DNA of 64,000 nt from Aotearoamyces nothofagi (taxonomy: Eukaryota > Ascomycota > Leotiomycetes > Leotiales > Tympanidaceae), in contig JADDTR010000007.1 of the NCBI GenBank assembly GCA_015345905.1, positions 186,001-250,000 on the forward strand, given 5' to 3'. The notes under the pieces were generated by a model that had not been told where the DNA came from, did no database searches, and saw only the letters and a program-made list of their open reading frames with translations. The position numbers were made by a program, and so were the translations under genes. Shown one piece after another: positions 10,478 to 20,560 of the stretch (positions are counted from its first letter, which is position 1; each line of letters opens with the position of its first letter).

Positions 10478-11587
10478 ATGGTCCGCCCAAGGCGGTCATC
10501 TGCGGCTAGCGATGAGACTGGCTCAACGATCCGGGAGCAGGTAGGTCACCATCGCGCGAACGTACCATGCTCGACTTCACACTGACCTCATTTCTAGGAA
10601 CTTGGGAGCATGTATGACTACCTGGCGAAAATCATACTGCTTGGTCCAAGTGGCAGTGGAAAGTACGTCTGAAGGTTACCCACAGGGATTATGTGCTGAC
10701 AATGGCTGTCTAGGTCCTGTCTACTGCACCGCTTCGTGAAAAATGAATGGAGGACGCTTTCTTCCCAAACAATCGGGGTAGAGTTTGCAAGCAAAATCAT
10801 AAAGGTTGGAACTGGAGCACGGCGAAAACGCATAAAGCTTCAGCTTTGGGATACAGCAGGAACAGAACGCTTCCGCTCAGTGTCTCGGTCATACTACAGA
10901 GGCGCAGCTGGCGCAATCATGGTCTACGACATCACCTCTTACCCTACCTTCACAGCTTTGCCGACCTTCATGAATGATGCTCGTGCGCTTGCGTCGCCAA
11001 ACCTGACTCTCCTCCTTGTTGGAAACAAACTGGACTTGGCGAATCCCTTGATTGATACGTCGCTACCTTCGACAACACCCTCTAGCGTTAGCAGTAGAGC
11101 GTCCGCTTTCCCATTCGATGTCGGGGGCTCAGTGAGCTCAAGGAGCGGGATGGGACTAGGGTCCCAGCTAAAAGCTTCGATTGCACCGGATGGTAGGGAA
11201 GTCAGCACTGAAGAGGCATCGAAATGGGCATCGTCTAACAATATACCTGTCTCCGTCGAAGTCTCCGCATTATCTGGAGACAATGTCGACGAAGTATTTC
11301 ACCGCCTGGCGAGGATGATATTGACGAAGATTGAACTCGGAGAAATTGACCCTGATGATCCGCAGAGCGGAATACAGTACGGCGATAGTGGAAACTGGGT
11401 TGGGGGTGGGAGCGATGGTGCCAGCATCAAGAGTGGGATGACAGTCGAAGATGGTGTCGGTGGAACTAGGAGAAGACGGAGACCTAAGAGTAAAGCAGGC
11501 GCGAACTGGGGACTCGGTGGTATGCGAGAATGGGAAGAGGTTTTTACGCTGGGCGCGACCAGAAGGAGGAGAGGGGGGTGCTGTTGA
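10478..11587 (+). CDS. Rab-family small GTPase (Rab4-like) with extended C-terminal half
   Basis: Exons 10478-10540, 10598-10662 and 10714-11587 encode about 333 residues, well above the usual 200-220. P-loop GPSGSGKS at 37-44, switch-I TIGVEF at 62-67, WDTAGTERF at 88-96, NKLD at 147-150 and SALSGD as a G5 variant. The YYRGAAGAIMVYDIT segment is Rab-specific, and the protein ends GGCC, a double-cysteine geranylgeranylation signal. Extra length lies between NKLD and G5 (a Ser-rich insert of about 60 residues) and in the tail. Thr93 stands where most Rabs have the catalytic Gln. By family the protein should act in endosomal or recycling traffic. The 269-bp gap to the divergent SDR gene is presumably a shared promoter. 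Confidence 0.88.
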
Positions 11588-12411
11588 GCGGCCGTGACGG
11601 TGACGGGACGATGTGACTAATAAATGCCTTTTAATTGACTTGAGCGGGCGTTCAACATGGCTATAGAGACCTGGTGTCTTGAGGTATAGCTGGATAGAGA
11701 GGGCCTGTATATTCATACATAATACAATATATTAATAATCCCGCATCTGATGAACATGGCCTAGAGCGCATCTCTAGTAGTATGAGCTGCATGCCATATA
11801 TGGAAGTATCTTAGAACTGCCTCGGGATTTGACGACTCTATAAGCTACTTTGATCTGCAATCTATATCTTGTCATTGGCATTCGCTGCAACTCCCACTTG
11901 AACTGGTGCTGCACATTTTGAGTCGTGAATTATCAGGAAGGTTTACCTGTGCATAACGAGGAAGCCAACGGGTAAGGCTCATGGATCTCATCGTCGTGCA
12001 CTGTAGGCCGTAGAAGAGTAGCACGTCCCGCATAATTGTCTCCGTGCCGATTCCCGTATCCACGTTCTCTCCTCCGGCTGGCGAGCAGGCCGAGGAACTA
12101 AGTCGTGATAACAGAAAGAGCGGAGCCTTGACATCTCAGCCATGTTTAAATTTCTAAGTAATCGCTGATTATCCTATTGTGGTGCCTCTGTAAGTCAACA
12201 TACACCTTGTACTCGCTCGTTGATCCAGAGACGAACTAGGACATGTGCACCTCGTGACTTGACCGATCCGAAAACGGGCCCTGCACCTACTGTACACTTC
12301 CTCCGGAATATATATACGGCCTGTTAACGACCATCTCCCTCGATGACGCGTAATGTGCAGGAATTCCCCAATTATCTTCAATTATAGCAGTCTTCTATCT
12401 CTACCTCAAGT
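11588..12411. other. Intergenic; promoter of beta-mannosidase
   Basis: No gene seen. A TATA-like TATATATAC lies at about 12309-12316, some 100 bp before the next start codon. Confidence 0.5.
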
Positions 12412-15040
12412 ATGTCAATACGCAGTGTAACGGCGATTGATAAAAACTGGACCTTCAAGCAGGTCGACAGCAAGGACTCCCAGTTCCTCCCCGTTGCTCA
12501 ATTCCCTACAAATGTGCACTTAGATCTCATCGCGAATAACATCATCCCAGATCCGTTCATTGGCAAGAATGAGCTTGACGTGCAATGGATTGGGGAGGCC
12601 GCGTGGGTCTATAAGACGACCTTCAACTCTCCAGCCGTGATAGGCGGTCATGATGCAATAAAGGCAGTCCTGGCCTTCGATGGTCTAGACACATATGCAA
12701 CAGTCCTGCTCAATGGCAAGAATATACTCGAGACGGAGAATATGTTCATCTCGGAGCGGGTGGATGTCACAACTATCTTGCAAGACGGTGTAAATGAGCT
12801 TGAGATTACGTTTGAGAGTGCATACCTGAAGGGCTGGAAAATAGTCGAGGAGCATCCAGATCATAAATGGGGTGTCTGGAATGGTGATAACTCCAGACTA
12901 GCAGTGCGGAAAGCTCAGTACCACTGGGTAAGTACATATATATGAGAAGTCGCATCCGTAGCTGACCACTTCACTTGTAAAGGGATGGGACTGGGGTCCA
13001 ACTCTTTTGACCTGCGGGCCGTGGAGGCCTATTAATCTTGAAATCTACGATTCCCGCATAGCTGATCTCTATTTTTCAACGAGTGTCGCAAAACCACTAG
13101 ACTCTGCCGAGATAATTGCGAAGGCAGACATTGAAGGCCCTGCATCATACGTCAGTTTTGACGTCTCGTTAGATGGCAAGGCTATAGGCACTGAGACCGT
13201 CGAGATTGAGTGTGGTTTCGCAACAGCTACTTTCCATATGAACAATCCAGAGCTATGGTACCCTATCAGATATGGCAAGCAACCATTATACACCCTCACA
13301 GCTACTCTCTTGACCACTACCTCCGAGCTTCACATAGTTGACGTGCAGAGCAAGAAATTAGGGCTGAGGAGAGCAGAGCTTGTACAAAGGCCTCTGCAGG
13401 ATCAACCTGGCACGACATTTTTCTTCCAAATCAATAATATCCCTATGTTCTGTGGAGGTAGTGATTGGATTCCTGCCGATAATTTCATTCCTCGCATCAG
13501 CAAGGAGAGGTACTATGACTGGGTCAAGTTGGTGGCTGATGGAAATCAGTTTATGATTCGTGTCTGGGGTGGGGGTATTTTCGAAGAGCAAGCCTTTTAT
13601 GACGCATGTGATGAATTGGGTGTTCTTGTCTGGCAAGACTTCATGTTTGGGTGTGGCAACTATCCTGCGTTTCCTGCGTATTTAGCTTCAGTGAAGAGAG
13701 AAGCCGAGGACAACGTCAAGCTTCTACGCCATCACCCTTCGATTGTTATCTGGGCAGGTAACAACGAGGACTATCAATTTCGAGAGCAAGAAGGCCTCAC
13801 CTATGACTTTGAGAACAAGGATGAGGAGAGTTGGCTCAAAACTGACTTTCCGGCTAGATATATCTACGAGAAAGTTCTAGCTGATTGCTGCGAGGAACTC
13901 ATCCCTGATACATACTACCATTTCGGAAGTCCATGGGGTGGTAATAACACCCGTGACCCTACTGTGGGCGACATTCATCAATGGAACGTGTGGCATGGTA
14001 CTCAAGAAAAGTATCAGAACTTTGACAAGCTCGTTGGCCGATTTGTCTCCGAGTTTGGCATGGAGGCGTTTCCTAATATCAAAACTATAGACGCTTTTTT
14101 GCCACAGGGCAAGGATGATCCAGATCGCTATCCCCAGTCCTCTACAATCGATTTTCACAACAAGGCAGACGGACATGAACGGAGAATTGCACTCTATCTA
14201 GTCGAGAATATGCGTTACGCTCCTGACCCCATTGAGCAATTCATCTATGCTACGCAGCTCATGCAAGCAGAATGCCTGGCAAGCGCCTACAGATTATGGA
14301 AGCGCCAGTGGAAGGGACCTGGCCGCGAGTATTGTGGTGGTGCATTAGTATGGCAAATCAACGACTGCTGGCCAGTCACCTCTTGGTCAATCGTTGACTA
14401 TTATCTGCGCCCAAAGCACGCCTATTTCACAGTCAAGCGTGAGATGGCACCAATCTCCTGTGGAATCACCAGAACGGAGCACAGCATTCCAAAAGATAAG
14501 CATACACGCGCCTACATCAAGAAGACCCACAAGGTCGAGATCTGGGGTTCTAATCTGACCTTGGAGGATATCAATGTCAATGTCATAGTCAAAGCCTGGG
14601 ATGCCATCACCGGCAAAGAGACTTTCTCCAGAACCGTCCGTTCCTCGTTCCTCCTCCCCGATAACCGCAGCACAGAGATCATCGACCTCGAAGTACCCGT
14701 TGAAGAGAAAGACGCCGACGAAGAAAGCCGCATCGTTGTAGCGGCATATCTGATCGAAGACGGCAAGCAGATCGCACGTTACGTCAACTGGCCCGAGCCT
14801 TTAAAGTATGTACATCTCCAGAAGCCCAAGCATCTGACGGCAGATATCTCGAGAGACGGCAAGGCTGTAGAAATCAGTGCCGAGGTCCCGGTTAAGGGCG
14901 TAGCCCTAGAGTCGGAGGATGATGATGTTAGGTTTGGGGATAATCTTGTGGATATTGTGCCAGGTGAGGTGGTGAGTATCGCTGTTACGGGCGCAACGAA
15001 GGCGAGCAAGATTAAGACGAGATATTTGGGAATGCTTTGA
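12412..15040 (+). CDS. mndB: Beta-mannosidase B, glycoside hydrolase family 2
   Basis: Two exons, 12412-12927 and 12983-15040, give about 857 residues, near the usual 845 of fungal beta-mannosidase B. The splice restores YHWGWDWGPTLLTCGPWRP, a family signature. The order is an N-terminal jelly-roll sugar-binding domain, an immunoglobulin-like domain, and a TIM barrel with FCGGSDWIPADNF, RVWGGGIFE and WAGNNED. The predicted acid/base is Glu434 in NNED and the nucleophile Glu529 in VSEFGMEAFP. No signal peptide is seen, as expected for the intracellular B type, which removes non-reducing mannose from short manno-oligosaccharides. It lies tail to tail with xylitol dehydrogenase. Confidence 0.93.
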
Positions 15041-15334
15041 GAGCTCGAGTGGTATATGTTGCTGGTGCTATATGGCGTGTTAATGGCGTTTATGGGGTAC
15101 AGGCCGTACGGCTCTGTCTATATCTCCATGCTTGAATAACTCCTTGATAAATCGGACAAACTTCTAATGCAGTAAACTGTAAGATATATTGGTGATGTAG
15201 CCTTCCAACAGACCCTCTCAGCGTAAATTAATTCATCGAATGTCCACCAATAGCCATAGGATCCAAATTCTGAATACTTTCTTTTGTAAAGAGTGACTAT
15301 ATTTATTATACATATATTATCTATTCTTATTTAC

Positions 15335-16488
15335 TCATTTTTCATTTGGTCCAGCAATTAAGACTTTAATGCCCTTGCCAGCCTTCACATCCTTGAAAGC
15401 CTGCTCGGCATCCTCGAACTTGACCGTTCTGCTAATCAACGCCTTAACATCCACCTTTCCACTCGCCACAAGCTCGACGGCAAGCTTGTAATCTCCACTT
15501 CCGTATCGGAAGCTTCCCTTCATCGTAAGCTCGTTTATGCACATTGTCATGATTGGGAAGTTAATATCTGGCTTTCCCATGCCGCCTTGGACATAAGTTC
15601 CTCCTCTCCGAGTAGCATAAATGCTGGATTGAATGCTAGACTCAGCTCCACTTGCATCAATGACAGCATCCGCTCCATCGCCCAGGCCGGCGCTCTCAAT
15701 GAGTTTCTTGGCATTCTCCTCGGCGGACACACGCCCGGGAATGAATGTGTGGGTTGCGGCGAACTTTGCGGCAAACTCGAGTCTGTTAGGCTGGATATCG
15801 ACGGCGACGACCTTCGAAGCACCGTAACTCTTGGCAACTGCACAACAGAGAAGGCCAACAGGGCCAGCACCCATGACAATCACGGTTTGGCCGGGCACGA
15901 TACTGGCTTGTTTCACGATATGTACGGCAACCGCCAGAGGCTCGATGAGCGCACCTTCTTGCAGGCTGACGTTCTTGGGGAGTTTGTAGCAGAAGTCCTC
16001 GGGAGAAGTGTAGAAACCCGCGAGGGTTCCATCAAAGGGTGGTGTGGCAGCAAAGTGCATGTCCACGCACAAGTTGTAAAACCCGCTGAGGCATGGCTCG
16101 CAATGTCTACATGGCGTTCCCGGCTCGATGGCGACTCTGTCACCAGCCTTGAGAGACTTGACGGCTGGGCCGACAGAGACGACTGTGCCTGCGGACTCGT
16201 GTCCCAAGACCATAGGTGCCGTCAACACGAAGCTGCCGATGGCCCCTTCAGCCCAGTAGTGGACATCAGAGCCGCAGATTCCCGTGTAGTTGATAGCGAC
16301 GAGAACATCATAGGGAGTTTGCAGGGTTGGTTTTGGCTTTTCCTCGAACGAGACTTTATATGGCTTCTCGAGGACGAAAGAGAGGTTCTGAGCGGTGACG
16401 TCAGCGATGCTCAAACTCTGGTGATGAGAGGTAACAGAGGGGGCTCCAGTATGGGGGACGAGGGGCTTACGCTTTCTTTTGGAGACAT
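15335..16488 (-). CDS. xdhA: Xylitol dehydrogenase (D-xylulose reductase), zinc medium-chain dehydrogenase
   Basis: Two exons on the minus strand: an 18-nt first exon (16471-16488, MSPKES) and 15335-16387, totalling 356 residues. The start was chosen because splicing gives MSPKESNLSFVLEKP, the typical fungal XDH beginning; reading straight through would give a long unrelated N-terminus. Catalytic zinc ligands are Cys44 (GICGSDVH), His69 and Glu70 (GHESAG); the structural zinc Cys are 99, 102, 105 and 113. Rossmann motif GAGPVGLL, then VDIQPNR, where Asp predicts NAD use. It oxidises xylitol to D-xylulose in the pentose catabolic pathway. A sorbitol dehydrogenase is the alternative. Head to head with L-arabinitol dehydrogenase. 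Confidence 0.88.
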
Positions 16489-17523
16489 GATTGCGTTTGT
16501 GTGATACTTTTTGTCGGAGGAATTGGGGAATAGGGAAATGAATATAAAGGGCTTTCACGGCTGAATTGGAATGAGGATTCTGCTCCTGGCGACAGTAATG
16601 CTCAATGGCATGTTGTCCAGAGCCACTACTAAGTGGAATCAAGCATGGGGTGACGAAAGAGCTATAGCCAGCCATACGATGTGCTGTGCAGGGCGATGTA
16701 CAGTACAGTGCTTCATCCAGCTCCCCATATGTCTGCTGCTCATTTACCCGGCTAGCATACAGGACCTACGGTAGCTACGTCGAGACCCCGCCGCCGGCAT
16801 CTGCATTTATCCGGATTGCCCGCCCGGACCGGCTGCTATCAACATAAGAACAGGCCACCGTCTCGTTATCTTCACATGATCATGTCCTCGGCTCACTGCC
16901 ATCACGTACCGCAGGCCACGTGTGGCAGCAAAGCTTCTCTGCGACGGGGCGTCTGGTCGCGTCGCTGCTATTTCAAGACGCGCTGGCGCGGACGGGCTCT
17001 CGAGCCGCCCTCGAGGCGCAATTGGGAGTACACGATCTGGTCATGTGCAGGCCGTGGACGGCGCCAAATTCCCGCAATTCCTCGGTCAGCCGGGCGAATA
17101 CCCGCGAGGTTTATAATTATCTTCCCCGAGCTTCTTCCGAGAATGTGCTGTGCAGTCCCGTGACGCATCTCCAAGGACCTCCATTGGAGCGCCTCTACCT
17201 GGAGCCTTAGTTCCCGGTGTGGGGTCCGCCGTCGGTCTGTTCTCCGCCTCCATTCCGAACACCTCATGGAATTTCCCCGCTACAAGGCTGGGAAATCCAC
17301 AGTGGGCATTGCCGGTCCTGCTGGTCGAACTCAACGTGAAGATAAGTTGCTGTTGGACTGGCCGTATTCATCTTCCGACTGATTCATCTCGATCTTCCTG
17401 TTCTGCTCTTAAACTCCCCAAGCCCTGCTTGCCAGATCTCTCCGAATTCACTACGAGCGCTACCCATTACAACATCATCCCCAGCATTGAATTTAGACAG
17501 GTTGCCACTCACACCCAAGCACA
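16489..17523. promoter_or_regulatory. Shared divergent promoter region of xdhA and ladA
   Basis: 1,035 bp between the two start codons, with no open frame that looks real. Words fitting the XlnR/Xyr1 consensus GGCTRR occur at 16559-16564 (GGCTGA), 16750-16755 (GGCTAG) and 17286-17291 (GGCTGG). TATA-like TTTATATT (minus strand, about 16541-16550) and TTTATAATTA (about 17109) precede the two genes. CreA-type GTGGGG/CCCCGC words also occur (for example 17219-17224). These motifs are short and common, so binding is only a suggestion. Confidence 0.35.
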
Positions 17524-18708
17524 ATGGCCCCATCAGCTACAAATGGAGCGCCGCAAGGAACTGCGATAAAGGCGACGAAAGCCAACATCGGCGTCTACAC
17601 AAACCCAGACCACAAGTTATGGGTGGCAGAAGCTGAACCATCTCTTAAGGAAGTTGCTAGTGGAAACGGTCTTAAGGCAGGAGAAGTGACAGTTGCAATT
17701 AAGAGCACTGGAATTTGCGGGTGAGTGGGAATTTCATGCTCCTGTTAGTCATTGACATAGTACTGAGCAACGAGCAGGTCAGATGTCCATTTCTGGCACG
17801 CAGGATGCATTGGTCCTATGATCGTCGAAGATACACATATCCTGGGACATGAATCTGCCGGTGTTATCATTGCAGTTCATCCCTCCGTTGATAGCTTTAA
17901 AGTTGGCGACCGAGTGGCTGTTGAGCCAAACATCATCTGTGGAGAATGCGAAGCATGTCTCACTGGTAGATACAATGGCTGTGAGAAAGTCCTCTTCTTG
18001 TCTACGCCTCCTGTGCCCGGTCTACTCCGACGATATGTCAATCATCCAGCAATGTGGTGTCACAAGATTGGCGATATGTCTTTCGAAGACGGAGCATTAC
18101 TAGAGCCTCTCAGTGTATCCCTGGCCGGTATGCAAAGGTCAGGAGTAGCACTTGGAGACCCTGTTTTGATTTGTGGAGCTGGACCCATCGGATTGATCAC
18201 ATTATTGTGCTGTCGAGCTGCCGGAGCAGAGCCAATTGTCATTACAGACATTGATGACGGAAGACTGGCGTTCGCTAAGAGCATTGTGCCATCAGTAACA
18301 ACATTCAAGGTGGAAAGGAAGTCTGCCGAAGAGTCAGCTAAGGACATCGTAGCCGCATTCGGAGGCATTGAGCCCCAGGTAGCACTTGAATGCACTGGTG
18401 TCGAGAGCAGTGTCAATGCAGCGATCTGGGCCGTGAAATTCGGAGGCAAGGTCTTCGTGATTGGTGTTGGAAAGAACGAGATGAACATTCCGTTTATGCG
18501 ATTGAGCACTCGCGAGGTGGATTTGCAGTTCCAATACAGGTACTGTAACACATGGCCCAGGGCCATTCGTCTAGTGCAGAGTGGACTTATCGACATGAAG
18601 AGGCTCGTAACCCATCGATTCGACTTGGAGGACGCAATAAAGGCTTTCCAGACCGCTGCGGATCCAAAGACGGGAGCGATAAAGGTTCAGATAAAGAGTG
18701 AAGACTAG
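17524..18708 (+). CDS. ladA: L-arabinitol 4-dehydrogenase
   Basis: Exons 17524-17720 and 17778-18708, 375 residues. The intron splits the glycine codon of [13 protein letters not shown], the catalytic-zinc site. Zinc ligands: Cys65, His90 and Glu91 (GHESAG); structural Cys 120, 123, 126 and 134. The Rossmann region GAGPIGLI is followed by ITDIDDGRL, matching the NAD-selecting aspartate of Neurospora LAD. The family oxidises L-arabinitol to L-xylulose, the second step of fungal L-arabinose catabolism. The stretch [13 protein letters not shown] near residues 330-343 and the ATNGAP-type N-terminus are LAD-like rather than XDH-like. Divergent neighbour: xdhA. Confidence 0.92.
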
Positions 18709-19043
18709 ACTTGCAGAACAAGTGTATTTAATTTTGTATATCGCATTGCGTAGAATTCAGAAATAATAATAAACAACTGTACTAGAAGCTGATCCTTATA
18801 TTTCAATAGTGTTGTCGAGTAATATCAGAGGTATTTGAGAGCCACTGTGTGCTCACAGCAATACAATAATGCCGCCTCGGAATTTTGGTGACTAAGCGGC
18901 TGGAGCGATTCCTTCCGAACCCCATGGTCAGTAAAAACACGACGTAGCGGTCGCGACACCATTAAAAGACCAATTGCTCGTCCAACAACTCCCGGACACC
19001 CTGAGAGTATATTCCTTCAGTCTCTAGGCCATAGATCTTCATA
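18709..19043. other. Intergenic, terminator of ladA and promoter of ATP20
   Basis: AT-rich directly after ladA with AATAATAATAAAC at about 18763, a plausible polyadenylation region. No gene seen. Confidence 0.5.
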
Positions 19044-19803
19044 ATGTCGTTGCTAGCCACCCGTGCCGTGCTCCGGCAATCGTCCAAGTTCACACGGCAA
19101 AGCGCTCGCCGGTTCGAATCCACGACAGCTAAAGCCGCCGGAGCCGCAAAGCAGACTGCATCAAAGGCATCTGAAGCTGCTTCTGATTTCAGGTCGAAAG
19201 CTGCCCAGGGCCTGTCGAGAGTTTCTTCTTCCGCAGGTCCGGCACTTAGCGGAGCTGTGAAGAGCGCATCCGTAGCACTTAGCAAGATTGGTGGACGAAC
19301 TGGCAGGCTCATTGCATTCATTGAGAGTAAGCATATGCATTTGTTCAATGCTGAGAAGGTTTCTACGAAGTCTTGGGCGTCAATGGCTAACGTACCCATT
19401 TTAGAGCAAATTCCACCTGCGGTCTACTATGCGCGTGTTGGCCTAGAGCTGTCAAAACTCGTCTTTCAATCACGGAAGATGACCCCACCGTGAGTATACT
19501 ACATTTATATGCCCTGTTGTTGGCCTATTTAGCTAATTGGTATCAAAAAGCCCTGTCTCAACCTTCCAATCCTACTTCCAAAGACTGGTCAAATCCGCAA
19601 AGAACCCAGAAATACTTCTCAAGGAGGCCTCCAATACCGCGACACCACAAGGTCTACTGAGCCGCGTCCGCAATTTGAGCAAAGAAGAGATAGCCCAAGG
19701 TGGTGTGATAGCAGCTGAAGTATTGGGATTCTTCACAGTTGGCGAGATTATTGGTAGAGCAAAGATTGTTGGCTACCGAGGTGACACTGGTGCGCACCAT
19801 TGA
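19044..19803 (+). CDS. atp20: Mitochondrial F1Fo ATP synthase subunit g
   Basis: Exons 19044-19326, 19405-19489 and 19551-19803, 206 residues. The N-terminus (MSLLATRAVLRQSSKFTRQSARRF) is Arg/Ser-rich without acids, a mitochondrial presequence, followed by an Ala/Ser/Lys-rich stretch. After splicing the segment IEKQIPPAVYYARVGLELSKLVFQ and PPVSTFQSYFQ match subunit g, with the C-terminal helix GGVIAAEVLGFFTVGEIIGR containing the conserved GxxxG-type membrane helix. In the family it sits in the membrane stalk and promotes ATP synthase dimers and cristae. Confidence 0.9.
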
Positions 19804-20560
19804 GTGAAACTGTGGATTTTCGTGTGGAAATAGATGTCCAGAGAGGCTTGGACTGAGGGGAGACAGAACAGGTTATGTGTTGGGCTACTTTGATGATGTG
19901 GTCGGGTGATGTGGTCATGAAAGAGCTGTAGAGGGGTGGGCACAGTATTGCACATACTATGCAACACTTTTATTGTATCATTGTACACTACAAGACAATC
20001 ACACTAGCATAATGCCAGAGGTTTGCCATTGAAAAGTACCATAATTGAGACATAGCCGGTGTTAGATGGCTTCTCCCAACAGACTACAATTGGCTCCCTA
20101 ATATTTCATATCTTGGGCCTAAGACGCCTTGTTACAGAGGAGTAGATACTGTGCCATTTAACAAGCTTGGAAATAAGCTGGGTGTACAGTAACAATTGCA
20201 CTATTGCATCGCATAGAACTGAGAAAAGCTGCAAAAGCACGATATAAAAGATGGCTCGTTGGGGCTAAACTATTGAGTATACAATACTTGACAAAACTTT
20301 TATTTCCTTCCAAAAATATTCGCTGCGTTTGCCTGATTGCTCACATTGTGTTATATTTTGAATGGGGATCCTCCTATGATTAACGTATTCGTATATCATG
20401 TAGATACCTAATCGTGCTAATTCCCTAGCACAAGGCGGTAGGCGAGGCTGAAAAGCTCTAACCAAAAAAAAAAGTTCGCGACCAGGCCCAAGATCTTGTA
20501 TACCTTCCAACAAGATCCCGAATCAGCGATAATAGACTTTAGCAACTGGCGCGAGGAACC
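19804..20560. other. Intergenic between ATP20 and ROK1
   Basis: No gene seen. An A-run of about ten bases lies at 20464-20474 close to the ROK1 start; the remainder is unremarkable AT-rich sequence. Confidence 0.5.

Noticed and set aside
15587-16504. 305-codon plus-strand frame
   Set aside because: It is the antisense shadow of xylitol dehydrogenase.
19111-19121. GGTTCGAATCC, a perfect tRNA B-box
   Set aside because: It lies inside the first coding exon of ATP20 and there is no A-box or cloverleaf around it.
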